Below, piece by piece: positions 1 through 8,271 of a stretch of DNA of 11,880 nt. The position numbers and the translations under genes were made by a program. The notes beneath the pieces were generated by a model, which saw only the letters and a program-made list of their open reading frames with translations, made no database searches and had not been told where the DNA came from. The DNA is from Bacteroidales bacterium Bact_23. GTDB taxonomy: Bacteria; Bacteroidota; Bacteroidia; Bacteroidales; Lentimicrobiaceae. Numbering within the stretch: position 1 is the first letter of the stretch; each line of letters opens with the position of its first letter. The stretch spans positions 1 to 11,880 of the forward strand of contig LUZO01000433.1 in NCBI GenBank assembly GCA_001603685.1. Reading direction: 5' to 3'.

Positions 1-581
1 TCTGAGCAGTTGTCGGTGAAGATAAGGCTTACCATTGGAGGAACTGCGGTTGCACAGGCAACAGTGATATTTGCAGGTACATTTTCAAATACAGGACCGA
101 TTGTATCAACTGTTCTTACCATATTCTGGTAAACATGGATGTAGTTGCCGCAGGCATCTGTTACCTTGTAGGTTCTGACAATGGTTTCAGTGCAACCTGA
201 AACTGAAGGATTGCTGTCTCCAGCGAAGGATACTGTTGGTGTGCTGCAGTTATCCGATACATTGGGTACTACAGTGATATCCGGTTCAGGGAACGGCTGG
301 TTGCAGCCCTGAACGATGATATCGGCAGGAGTACCGGCTGTAGGTGGAATTGTATCCTTAACAGTGATAACCTGAACTGCCGTAGTGGTGTTATTGCAAA
401 CATCGGTTACGGTCCAGGTGCGGGTAATCACCTTATCGCAATCGGTACCTTCTGTAGCCTCACTACCTGCAACTACTCCGGATTCATTGCAATTGTTGCT
501 CCAGCTGAGACCTCCCATAGCAGGAACCTCTGAGGCACATGAATAGAACGCATCCTGAGGTATCTGTGCAAATACAGGTGC
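1..581 (-). other. HYR-type modules following the repeat array (third one cut by the window edge)
   Basis: This part of the giant CDS changes repeat type. Module 1 is 581-357, module 2 is 356-108 and module 3 starts at 107 and runs off the window. Modules 2 and 3 start with a D-T-I-x-P junction; modules 1 and 2 contain an RTWTVTDVC or RTYKVTDACGN core, and modules 2 and 3 show a DNCS turn. These features are typical of HYR and related Ig-like domains in exported Bacteroidota proteins. Cysteines are regularly placed, which suggests one or two disulfides per module. More modules and a sorting domain probably lie to the left. Confidence 0.8.
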
Positions 582-3500
582 TGTGCGCGGGGTAAGGGTA
601 AAGGTTGCACTTACCGGGTATGGCTCTTCAAGACATTCGTCGGTAACCGTGTAAGTTACTTCAACCGAACCGCCTACGCAAAGTACCGGGGCAACAGGCT
701 GTACGGCTCCAAAGCTTCCCTGAGGATTAAATCCGCCGGTTACGCTGAAACCGCCGAGCCATGTGTTAAATGCAGCGTTCAGTGCTTCCTGATCTTCAAA
801 ATCACAGGCAGATACTGTAGCATTTTCAGGTTTACTGATTTCAAGCTTGCTGGGTGAATTAATCGTAAAGGTAGATGATATATATTTGGTCTCGCAGAGG
901 TCTTCTACGGTAAAGGTTACCTCAGCTGTTCCGCCGCAAAGCGTAGGAATGGTGTACTGGTTGAAACCTCCTTCTACTCCGCATCCTCCGCTTACGATTC
1001 CGAATTCCTCGAGCCAATCGTTAAATGCATCATTAATCTCACCCTGGTCGGCAAAGTCAGTTGCATCGGCCTCAAAGGGTTCGGGTGCATTCAGAACCAG
1101 AGGAGCGGGCTTGGTAACTGTGAATTCAGCAGAAGTGGTAATGCTGGCACACAGATCGCTGATTGTCCAGGTAACTTCAATACTACCGCCTTCACAAAGT
1201 TCAATGGCATGAATTTCATTATTAAAGTTATTGCTAACCACAGGATCACAGCCGCCATCGATACTTCCTTCAAGTGCTGCTGTCTGGGCGGCAACCCATG
1301 ATGCTATTGCAGAGGTAAGTTCTGCCTGATCAGCAAAGTCACATGCCTCGTTTTCACTGTCTGAAGGATCAGTATAGGTGATGGCATCGGATGCCGTTAC
1401 ACTGAAAGTTAATGTTCTGGTAATGGTCTCACACAGATCACTAATTGTCCAGGTAACTTCAATACTACCACCTTCACAAAGTGTAATGGTCTCCTCGTCA
1501 TAGTTATTGCTAACCTTTGGATCACAGCCGCCATCGATACTTTCCTCAAGTGCTGCTGTCTGGGCGTCAACCCATGATGCTATTGCAGCGGTAAGTTCTG
1601 CCTGATCAGCAAAGTCACATGCCTCGTTTACACTGCCTGAAGGCTCCGTAAAGGTGATGGCATCGGGTGCCGCTACACTGAAAGTTAATGTTCTGGTAAT
1701 GGTCTCACACAGATCACTAATTGTCCAGGTAACTTCCACATTACCGCCTTCACAAAGTGTAATGGCATGAATCTCATTATTAAAGTTATTGCTAACCTCA
1801 GGTTCACAGCCGCCATCAATGCTTGTTTCAAGTGCTTCCGTCTGGGCGGCAACCCATGATGCTATTGCAGCGGTAAGTTCTGCCTGATCAGCAAAATCAC
1901 ATGAAGTATTTCCACTGTCCGAAGGCTCGGTAAAGGTAATTTCAGCAGGAGCAGTCAGAGTGAATGTAGCTGAAACCTCAATAGGCTCTTCCGTACATTC
2001 ATCTTCAACTGTAAACTCAACTGTAACTTCACCATCGGTGCAGAGTACGGGAGCCTGATAATCCTCCTTGTCAAATTCATAAACAGGAGCAAATCCTCCG
2101 GTTACGCTGAAACCGTCAAGCCATTCTGCAAATGCATCGTCCAGTGCTTCCTGATTTTCAAAATCGCATGCAGATACTGTCGTGTTTCCGGGATTGGTTA
2201 CAACCAGTTTATTGGGTGAATTAATCGTAAAGGTAGATGATATATCTTTGGTCTCGCAGAGGTCACTTACATTATAGGTTACAGTAGTGGTTCCTCCGCA
2301 AAGAGTAGGTGCTGAAGGTGTTCCATAACCTGCCTGAGGAGCACATCCACCGCTTACACTGAAACCTTCAAGCCATGTATTGAATGCAGCATTAATAGCA
2401 GCCTGATCCTCATACTCAGTTGCATCAGCCTCAAACGGGAGAGGTACATTTACTGTCAACGGTGTAGGTTTGTTGACTGTAAAAGAAGCCTGAACGCCAT
2501 CTACGGTACATTTATCTCTGGCTGTTAAGAACATGGTAAGTTTTCCACCACCGCACAGAGTTAAAGTATCACCTTCGATAGCTGTTGACGACATAATGAG
2601 TCCGCAACCATCATTTTCAACTTTAAACGCTGCTTTCCAATCAGCAATTGCAGCATCAAGTGCCTCCTGGCTGGCAAAATCACAGGCATACACAATTTCA
2701 TCTCCCGGTCCGACAACTTTCACGGAGTCGGCAGGGCTGATCTTAAAGGTGCGAGCAATGGTATCAGCTGTACAGAGGTCTGAAGCAATATAGGTTATTA
2801 CTATTTCGCCTCCAGCGCAAAGTTCAGGAGCTGAGAGTCCTGAAAGATTTGTTGCTGTAGCACCGCAGCCTGGTTCAGTAACTTTGAATGCGTTAATCCA
2901 GGCTTCAAATGCATTGTCCAGTTCTTCCTGATCTGCATAATCACAGGAAGTAGCATCCACATTTACTGGACCTTCAACTGCTACTGCGGCAGGTGCATTC
3001 AGAGTGAATGTAGCTGTTACGGAGCCGTTTCCGCATTCGTCGGTAACCGTGTAAGTTACTTCAACCGAACCGCCTACGCAAAGTACCGGGGCAACAGGCT
3101 GTACGGCTCCAAAGCTTCCCTGCGGATTAAATCCGCCGGTTACGCTGAAACCGCCGAGCCATGTGTTAAATGCAGCGTTCAGTGCTTCCTGGTTTTCATA
3201 GCTGCATGATGAAACTGTAGCATCTCCAGGTTTATTGATAACAAGTTCATTTGGCGAATTAATCGTAAATGTAACATCTATTGATTTTGTTTCACAGAGG
3301 TCACTTACATTATAGGTTACAGTAGTGGTTCCTCCGCAAAGAGTAGGTGCAGAAGGAGTTCCATAACCTGCCTGAGGAGCACATCCGCCGCTTACGCTGA
3401 AACCTCCAAGCCATGTGTTGAATGCAGCATCAATAGCAGCCTGATCCGCAAAGTCAGTTGCATCGGCCTCAAAGGGTTCGGGTGCATTCAGAACCAGAGG

Positions 3501-6500
3501 AGCGGGAGCCGGTACGGTAAAGGTAGCTGAACCAGTTATTGTTTCACTACAATCGCTGGTTGCACTCCAGGTAACGGTTACTGAACCGCCGCAAGCATCC
3601 GGTGCATTTTCCGGAATATTGAATTCGGTTTGCAGATTGCATCCGCCTGTTATGCTCAGAGCACTGTGCCAGGCAAGATAAGCTGCATCAACTTCTGCCT
3701 GAGTCTTGCAGGACTCATAGGTTGTATTTGTAAGCAGATTGCTGACAATAGCAGGTGCTGAAGGCACTGTAAATGTTGCTGAACCTTCTATCTTCTCACT
3801 GCAGTCGCTGGTTGCACTCCATGTAACGGTTACTGAACCGCCGCAGCGATCCGGTGCATTTTCCGGAATATTGAATTCGGTTTGCAGATTGCATCCGCCT
3901 GTTATGCTCAGGGCACTGTGCCAGTTTGCATAAGCTGCATCAACGTCTGCCTGAGTCTTGCAGGACTCATAGGTTGTATTTGTAAGCAGGTTGCTGACAA
4001 CAGCAGGAGCAGCAGGTACGGTAAAGGTGGCCGATTTCACAACATCATCTTCACAATCGCTGGTAACGGTCCAGGTAACCTCAATTGAACCACCGCATCT
4101 GTCAGGTGCCTGCGGATTCTCAGGTGATACTTTAAGAACGGCTCCACATCCGCCTTCAGCTTTTGCTACTGCAAGCCAGCTGGTAAATGCTGTATTGATA
4201 TCATCCTGTGACAGACAGGTGCCTTCCATGGTATTGTTCCCAGGTACTGTAAGGCTGACATTCTCCTCAGCGCCTACCATCACCACCATTTCACATGTCG
4301 AACCACATCCATGAGCGCCCTCGGTAATTACAAGGGTAAGCTTGAATGTTTCATCACAACCTGTGCCGGCTTTAACGGTAACAGTCCGTTGGTTGGCTGC
4401 TCCCTGAATGGTGCCGTTGCCTGTAATTGACCAGGCATAGGTTGACATACCTTCCGGTGCTGTGTAGGTAAGCTCAGTTTGCGGGCATACCGGGCCTTCC
4501 TCACCATCAATTGAACAGGCAGGTTTGGGATGCACGGTCACCGTGATGGGCACTCTTGGGCCGATACACTGGCCTGACAAGCCTTCTGCCACCCAATAGG
4601 TGAATGTACCAGCTACAGCAGTAGAAGGAGTAATGCTTGTTTGTGCTGTGCCTCCTGATGCCTGTGTATAGAAGAATAAGGTGTATTCATCGTTGGATTT
4701 TGTAGCCGTCAGCGGAACAGCAGTTGCGCCCTGGCAATATTCCACATCTTCCACTTCTGGTGAAGAATCAACAACCGTTACATTAATAATAAATGTGTAG
4801 GAACACTCTCCTGGTTCAGGCGGTGCCGACACACCGGGAGGAACTGCCCTGTATTGAGTTGTACCGGGTGTTGCGGGGAATGGGTTATTACTGTTATACT
4901 GGATATTCCAGTCATCACTATAGAATCTGCTTCCCGGAGGGAAATTACCCGACACATCGCCAATCGGAATTGTTGCGCCGGTGTTGCAATAATCAAATGT
5001 AGGCGTTGTGGGTGTTCCCTGGCAATATTGATTAAAATATGCCTCTGCATCAACAGCAACCACAATAGGATCGCCAATGGGCTGATCTTCACATTGACCA
5101 CCTTGATAACCCTGAATAAGCGATTCGGATACAGTAACATTTGAAACGGCACCTTTGCCACTAATGGTACCGTCAACAGAAACCAAAAAGTCGCAGCCTG
5201 TTGCGAGTGCAAGCATTTTACAATCCTCGGTAACCTTCAGGGTAAAGGTAAGGGTGGCAAGTGTGGTGCCTGCAACAGGCGGATTTATGGGCAGCGTACC
5301 CAGATTCCAGACAATGGATCCGTTTGCACCTCTTGTAGGATCGAAAACCGGTGTACCGTAACCAGACAGGTGGTAGTTCACGAATGAAGCAGAGTTAAAC
5401 TGAGTGGTATAGGGAACCGGAATTACCAGTTCTCCGTTAACAACATTTTCTGTTCCCAGATTGGCAATATCCACCGTATAGGTAAGAATATCACCGGGTG
5501 CTACATTACCTCCTCCCGGATAGGTATACGGGTTACCGTTCACATGGGTAATATGGTTAATACCTTCAATATCCGGACGATAGGCATCCACCGACATGGC
5601 TATACAGAAGATGATATAGGTGTCCTGCGTTGAACCATATTCAAACTTTGTCTGGGTTTGGCTATTGCCGATAATGCCGTTTCCGGTATTAGTGATATTA
5701 AACATGGAAATATCCATACCTGTATTGTTTAACAGGTTTGGATTGCGAGCATTACCTCCAGTAAAAATCGAGCTTTTGAAGAAGTTGTCTACATCATTAC
5801 CTCCATGGTTCAAGGCTTGCCAATCATTTGTTGCCAGTTTCTGAATTTTGAAATAATCGCCTGAAATTCCTCTGTCACCTTCACCGGCCATCATTCCCAG
5901 TTTCATGTTAACAGCTCCGGTAGCGGGTGTATTGAATCCAGAAACAGATAATTCTGCAGCGTCGTTAGTAGATCCTACCATATAGGCATGACCAGCGAAA
6001 ACGACGATATCCCGCCAGTTCATTTTCCCGTTTTCGTAGATTACCACCAATCCCCAGCCGCCATAATAGCCGGTTCCTCCTCCATTACCTTCCCTTAACG
6101 CTATATCGGCAGCAAAATACTCTCCTGCACCGTATTGCTGAACATAGTCAGTCACATCATAGTATGCTGAATACATCTGTCCGTCCGCTGTAGCAGGATA
6201 ATATATATCATTGGTTGCAGCAGTATAGGTTGTATAAGCAGGCGCGCTTGCATGCTTAAACTTTATCTTCCGTTTGTTCAGCACTTTTGCCGGAGTTTGA
6301 ACTGTGGCATAAAAATAATCTGAATTCTGAGTGTTGCTCTCTCTACGTTTCCTTAAAGCTGTAACATTTATAATCTCAGCTCCCGTATTGATTTCAAACG
6401 GCGTGGTAAAGGTTACCTGCAACCATCTATTGGTGCTATTAAAACCACCACTTGAAGATGTATAAGCAGTAATTGGAGTTGCAGGGCCGCTACCAACCTG

Positions 6501-7109
6501 AACCGTAACATAGTCAACTGTGGTACCTGTTGAAGCAAAAGTAAATACCACAGCATCACCACCAGCAGGGGTAAAAGTATAAGTAGCAACCCTTTGTGTG
6601 GTTCCGGTTTGTGCAATGGTCAGTTGGTAACCATTAAAAATATTTCCATTAGAACGGTTATTCGTCGTTGCACTTACCACCGTGAATTCTTCGGGGCTGG
6701 TTCCACCGTCATGCGCCCGGCCTGTCCAGTAAAGCCCGGCATAGAGAATATTGGAACAGGCGGGCAAGGCACCGTTTTCAGTGGAAAATTGAAGCGTTGC
6801 CGATGATGAGTTGATTGTTGAGTTATCGCCATCAATATCGACATACTTCATATCTTTATCATTGGTTATTTCATCACCATAGGTTACCAAAGTCATATTG
6901 GTATTCCCAATCATGGTGAAATCACCCTTGATGCTGTATAAATGATTATACGGCGGTTGAAGAGAGGCTCTCGGTGTAAAAGGCACTTTTACTCCGGATG
7001 CAGTTTGTGAATAGCCACTTTGGACAATAAAACCGGTGAACATCAACAACATGATGACGGCCACCGCAGCATTCAGTTTACTGAAAAGCTTCTGTATAAA
7101 ATTTTCCAT
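1..7109 (-). CDS. Giant modular secreted surface protein (adhesin-like), 3' end beyond the window
   Basis: The frame is open from ATG at 7107-7109 to the left edge, 2369 codons with no stop, so the C-terminus is missing. An in-frame TAA shortly upstream makes this the first possible ATG. Residues 1-35 look like a signal peptide (Lys7, Lys11, hydrophobic 14-29, likely cut after YSQ). Residues 36-512 form a beta-rich head containing DVTDYVQ at 318 and GGWGLVVIYEN at 350-360, a pattern known from DUF11-type exported proteins. DUF11-like module about 513-660; Ig-like modules starting YCQG about 693-780 and 790-858 (second like the CHU_C-associated Ig family); PKD-like module about 860-948; fourteen HYR-like repeats 950-2176; other HYR modules from 2177. 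Such proteins in Bacteroidota usually end in a type IX secretion sorting domain, which cannot be seen here. Role in adhesion, matrix or gliding is inference from architecture. It follows the 198-residue gene by 25 bp, so co-transcription is likely. Confidence 0.93.
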   Translation of the reverse strand, partial: MENFIQKLFSKLNAAVAVIMLLMFTGFIVQSGYSQTASGVKVPFTPRASLQPPYNHLYSIKGDFTMIGNTNMTLVTYGDEITNDKDMKYVDIDGDNSTINSSSATLQFSTENGALPACSNILYAGLYWTGRAHDGGTSPEEFTVVSATTNNRSNGNIFNGYQLTIAQTGTTQRVATYTFTPAGGDAVVFTFASTGTTVDYVTVQVGSGPATPITAYTSSSGGFNSTNRWLQVTFTTPFEINTGAEIINVTALRKRRESNTQNSDYFYATVQTPAKVLNKRKIKFKHASAPAYTTYTAATNDIYYPATADGQMYSAYYDVTDYVQQYGAGEYFAADIALREGNGGGTGYYGGWGLVVIYENGKMNWRDIVVFAGHAYMVGSTNDAAELSVSGFNTPATGAVNMKLGMMAGEGDRGISGDYFKIQKLATNDWQALNHGGNDVDNFFKSSIFTGGNARNPNLLNNTGMDISMFNITNTGNGIIGNSQTQTKFEYGSTQDTYIIFCIAMSVDAYRPDIEGINHITHVNGNPYTYPGGGNVAPGDILTYTVDIANLGTENVVNGELVIPVPYTTQFNSASFVNYHLSGYGTPVFDPTRGANGSIVWNLGTLPINPPVAGTTLATLTFTLKVTEDCKMLALATGCDFLVSVDGTISGKGAVSNVTVSESLIQGYQGGQCEDQPIGDPIVVAVDAEAYFNQYCQGTPTTPTFDYCNTGATIPIGDVSGNFPPGSRFYSDDWNIQYNSNNPFPATPGTTQYRAVPPGVSAPPEPGECSYTFIINVTVVDSSPEVEDVEYCQGATAVPLTATKSNDEYTLFFYTQASGGTAQTSITPSTAVAGTFTYWVAEGLSGQCIGPRVPITVTVHPKPACSIDGEEGPVCPQTELTYTAPEGMSTYAWSITGNGTIQGAANQRTVTVKAGTGCDETFKLTLVITEGAHGCGSTCEMVVMVGAEENVSLTVPGNNTMEGTCLSQDDINTAFTSWLAVAKAEGGCGAVLKVSPENPQAPDRCGGSIEVTWTVTSDCEDDVVKSATFTVPAAPAVVSNLLTNTTYESCKTQADVDAAYANWHSALSITGGCNLQTEFNIPENAPDRCGGSVTVTWSATSDCSEKIEGSATFTVPSAPAIVSNLLTNTTYESCKTQAEVDAAYLAWHSALSITGGCNLQTEFNIPENAPDACGGSVTVTWSATSDCSETITGSATFTVPAPAPLVLNAPEPFEADATDFADQAAIDAAFNTWLGGFSVSGGCAPQAGYGTPSAPTLCGGTTTVTYNVSDLCETKSIDVTFTINSPNELVINKPGDATVSSCSYENQEALNAAFNTWLGGFSVTGGFNPQGSFGAVQPVAPVLCVGGSVEVTYTVTDECGNGSVTATFTLNAPAAVAVEGPVNVDATSCDYADQEELDNAFEAWINAFKVTEPGCGATATNLSGLSAPELCAGGEIVITYIASDLCTADTIARTFKISPADSVKVVGPGDEIVYACDFASQEALDAAIADWKAAFKVENDGCGLIMSSTAIEGDTLTLCGGGKLTMFLTARDKCTVDGVQASFTVNKPTPLTVNVPLPFEADATEYEDQAAINAAFNTWLEGFSVSGGCAPQAGYGTPSAPTLCGGTTTVTYNVSDLCETKDISSTFTINSPNKLVVTNPGNTTVSACDFENQEALDDAFAEWLDGFSVTGGFAPVYEFDKEDYQAPVLCTDGEVTVEFTVEDECTEEPIEVSATFTLTAPAEITFTEPSDSGNTSCDFADQAELTAAIASWVAAQTEALETSIDGGCEPEVSNNFNNEIHAITLCEGGNVEVTWTISDLCETITRTLTFSVAAPDAITFTEPSGSVNEACDFADQAELTAAIASWVDAQTAALEESIDGGCDPKVSNNYDEETITLCEGGSIEVTWTISDLCETITRTLTFSVTASDAITYTDPSDSENEACDFADQAELTSAIASWVAAQTAALEGSIDGGCDPVVSNNFNNEIHAIELCEGGSIEVTWTISDLCASITTSAEFTVTKPAPLVLNAPEPFEADATDFADQGEINDAFNDWLEEFGIVSGGCGVEGGFNQYTIPTLCGGTAEVTFTVEDLCETKYISSTFTINSPSKLEISKPENATVSACDFEDQEALNAAFNTWLGGFSVTGGFNPQGSFGAVQPVAPVLCVGGSVEVTYTVTDECLEEPYPVSATFTLTPRTAPVFAQIPQDAFYSCASEVPAMGGLSWSNNCNESGVVAGSEATEGTDCDKVITRTWTVTDVCNNTTTAVQVITVKDTIPPTAGTPADIIVQGCNQPFPEPDITVVPNVSDNCSTPTVSFAGDSNPSVSGCTETIVRTYKVTDACGNYIHVYQNMVRTVDTIGPVFENVPANITVACATAVPPMVSLIFTDNCS
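634..791 (-). repeat. Near-identical 158-bp direct repeat, copy in R14
   Basis: This stretch matches 3034-3191 with one difference (A at 723, C at 3123), which is a silent Pro codon change. The distance is exactly 2400 bp (800 codons). Sequence on both sides diverges abruptly. It encodes the middle of the GGF-type repeat. The identity at silent sites points to recent duplication or gene conversion rather than protein-level selection. Confidence 0.95.
1101..1946 (-). repeat. Tandem triplet R10-R12 (periods 282 and 276 bp)
   Basis: Three consecutive units share long DNA matches, for example the block encoding SIDGGC is found near 1249, 1525 and 1807. Unit lengths are 282, 276 and 288 bp. All keep four cysteines and carry a longer segment before the second cysteine than the other repeats. 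The third copy lacks the ETITRTLTF ending and instead has ASITTSAEF, so its end resembles other array members. Confidence 0.9.
3034..3191 (-). repeat. Near-identical 158-bp direct repeat, copy in R5
   Basis: Partner of 634-791 with a single silent mismatch. The neighbouring repeat R4 also shares blocks with other units: 3448-3506 is identical over 59 bp to 1051-1109 (R13), and 3295-3350 is identical over 56 bp to 2257-2312 (R8). R4-R5 is therefore a mosaic that shares recent sequence with both other dyads. Confidence 0.95.
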
Positions 7110-7134
7110 GGTCTTAAGTTTTTATGTTGTTGAT

Positions 7135-7731
7135 TTAATTCGGTATTGAGACCTTGTAAAGTCTTAAATAGTTGCCACTGCCCTGAAACATGGGCGACAG
7201 CCTGTCTTCGACACAGGTGCGGCTTTGCTTGAACTCAGGGCATACCTCATACTCACAGAGCAGATATACATACTTCAGGTTTCCGTAACCTGCCAGCCCG
7301 CTCAGGTTCATGGGCGAGCGCATGCTGTTCTGCTCTTTGATTCGTACAATAATCAGCTCCACTTCCGACACATTCTGTGTTGTCTGGTAGAGGGCATCAA
7401 CTGCATTTGCATCACACTCCACCTTAACGGGTGCGCCATCGCCATACGCCGCCGATGAACCATTGGCGTTGATGTAAACAGTTGGATGCAGATCTGAGAT
7501 GAGACTGTTCAGCCGCTCCCCTTCACTCACCACCGCAGCATTGGGTGATGCTTTCATGGTCGCTATCTGAACATCAATCTGGGTGAGGGCTGTTTTCGAG
7601 GCCCTGGGCGTCAACTGCCCGTACGACCCAATCGAAAAGATGAGCATGATTGCTCCAGCCAGCCAAAGGGAGCGCAGTAAGGCGCTACCGGCTCCTGCCC
7701 GGGTTATCCGGGATTCGTAGATTTGTTTCAT
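7135..7731 (-). CDS. Small secreted protein of unknown function, first gene of the adhesin operon
   Basis: The 198-residue product is not recognised. Residues 1-39 look like a signal peptide: Arg8, Arg11 and Arg20 precede a hydrophobic stretch at 21-34, with a likely cut near SYG-Q (38-39). The mature part of about 160 residues has no other membrane segment and four cysteines (106, 159, 164, 173), three of them clustered near the end. A segment at 143-158 (NLSGLAGYGNLKYVYL) has a leucine-rich look but no clear repeat. The stop lies 25 bp before the giant surface protein start, with no promoter or terminator visible in the gap, so the two are likely one transcript. It could be a periplasmic or surface partner, chaperone or anchor for the giant protein, which is inference from position only. 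It is not a recognisable PorP/SprF-type protein. Confidence 0.85.
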   Translation of the reverse strand: MKQIYESRITRAGAGSALLRSLWLAGAIMLIFSIGSYGQLTPRASKTALTQIDVQIATMKASPNAAVVSEGERLNSLISDLHPTVYINANGSSAAYGDGAPVKVECDANAVDALYQTTQNVSEVELIIVRIKEQNSMRSPMNLSGLAGYGNLKYVYLLCEYEVCPEFKQSRTCVEDRLSPMFQGSGNYLRLYKVSIPN

Positions 7732-7818
7732 AGCTGTGTTGTTTGGTCATTACTAATTTGCGGTTATAATTGGTTTTAAAAATTTCCTTAAATCAAACCG
7801 TGCTTCCAAAACGCTGAT

Positions 7819-7850
7819 TAAAGCAGTGAAATGGCATTTTCACCGCTTTA
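7819..7850 (-). promoter_or_regulatory. Inverted repeat, strong hairpin in the putative leader RNA
   Basis: The arms are TAAAGC-x-GTGAAA and TTTCAC-x-GCTTTA with a 6-nt loop, giving a 13-bp stem. On the plus strand the middle position is an A/C mismatch. In the minus-strand RNA it becomes a G-U pair, so the stem is unbroken only in the leftward transcript. This fits an RNA element in the leader of the 198-residue gene and surface protein. No T tract follows it, so a simple terminator is unlikely. Confidence 0.5.
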
Positions 7851-7871
7851 CGCTTAAGAAACCGTTGCCCT

Positions 7872-7891
7872 TCCGGCAATTTTAAGCCGGA
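7872..7891. repeat. Inverted repeat TCCGGC/GCCGGA
   Basis: A 6-bp GC-rich stem (7872-7877 and 7886-7891) encloses an 8-nt AT loop. It lies 22 bp from the hairpin at 7819-7850. A third small inverted repeat, CGGTA/TACCG with a 4-nt loop, is at 7927-7940. They could be parts of one leader structure or protein-binding sites. Confidence 0.4.
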
Positions 7892-8026
7892 GCAGACATC
7901 AAACCCATATTTTGCCTATCTTTGTTCGGTACCCCTACCGGATATGCACAATTCGGGTTTCGATTTTAAATTTTCCTGAATTATTAGATTCTGTCGGGCA
8001 GTTTTAATAGGTTGAATCAGTTGCTG

Positions 8027-8061
8027 CAAAATTATTTTACATAATGAGCTGCCTAAACAAA
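8027..8061 (-). promoter_or_regulatory. Candidate Bacteroidota promoter for the leftward operon
   Basis: Read leftwards, TTTG at 8061-8058 is followed after 23 nt by TAATTTTG at 8034-8027, which matches TAnnTTTG, the known -7 element of Bacteroidota sigma factor. The spacing is at the long end of the usual range. The start would fall near 8020, leaving a leader of about 290 nt. No better match was seen between here and 7731. Confidence 0.4.
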
Positions 8062-8239
8062 AATCACATCAAAGTACCAGAAACGCTAACAAACTCAGGT
8101 TAAATTAATTACATTATAACAATGCACTTTTCCCAATTTATTTATCTTCTCCTCAAAATGTTGATGCAAATTAGCCCAATTTCCCAACGGGGGGTAGAGT
8201 AAAAACATATATTTTATATACGCTTTTTTACGCAGTAAA

Positions 8240-8271
8240 TTTGCAGAACTTATAAAAAGAATTTATATTTG
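8240..8271 (+). promoter_or_regulatory. Bacteroidota-type promoter for the response-regulator pair
   Basis: TTTG at 8240-8243 and TATATTTG at 8264-8271 are 20 nt apart, a close fit to the Bacteroidota -33/-7 consensus. Transcription would start near 8277, giving a leader of about 50 nt before the ATG at 8330. A second TAnnTTTG (TAAATTTG, 8236-8243) overlaps the upstream box but has no matching -33 box of its own. Confidence 0.6.

Larger units (their letters stand above)
582..4262 (-). repeat. Array of 14 tandem HYR-like protein repeats
   Basis: Each unit has the pattern C1-x-(5)-Q-x-(8)-W ... GGC2 ... C3-GG ... V-T-(W/Y)-x-(V/A)-x-D-x-C4 ... FT. Boundaries, all in frame: R1 4262-4005, R2 4004-3753, R3 3752-3498, R4 3497-3252, R5 3251-2991, R6 2990-2730, R7 2729-2460, R8 2459-2214, R9 2213-1947, R10 1946-1665, R11 1664-1389, R12 1388-1101, R13 1100-852, R14 851-582. 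Units are 82-96 residues and total 1227 residues. R2 and R3 are close tandem copies. R10-R12 are a close triplet with an insertion before GGC. R4-R5, R8-R9 and R13-R14 are copies of one two-domain unit. The pattern resembles repeats named HYR-like in large Bacteroidota surface proteins. I could not run a profile search. Lysine is scarce and Asp/Glu abundant, so the stalk is acidic. Confidence 0.9.

Noticed and set aside
582..4262. CRISPR-like or satellite array
   Set aside because: The 250-290 bp periodicity is coding, in frame and protein-domain based, without short identical repeats and unique spacers.
847..6806. Many plus- and minus-strand ORFs of 60-144 codons across the left half
   Set aside because: They lie in other frames of the giant minus-strand gene, whose frame is open without interruption and encodes clear domains. 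Similar ORFs recur because the underlying repeats recur.
7793..7837. 15-codon leader ORF (including stop) starting in the loop of the hairpin at 7819-7850, minus strand
   Set aside because: The GGTGA-like element ahead of it is only 2 nt from the ATG, and the peptide shows no feature of a known leader peptide. It may be chance.
7917..7924. TATCTTTG on the plus strand, matching the -7 element
   Set aside because: There is no TTG or TTTG at a suitable distance upstream and no gene starts nearby downstream on that strand.
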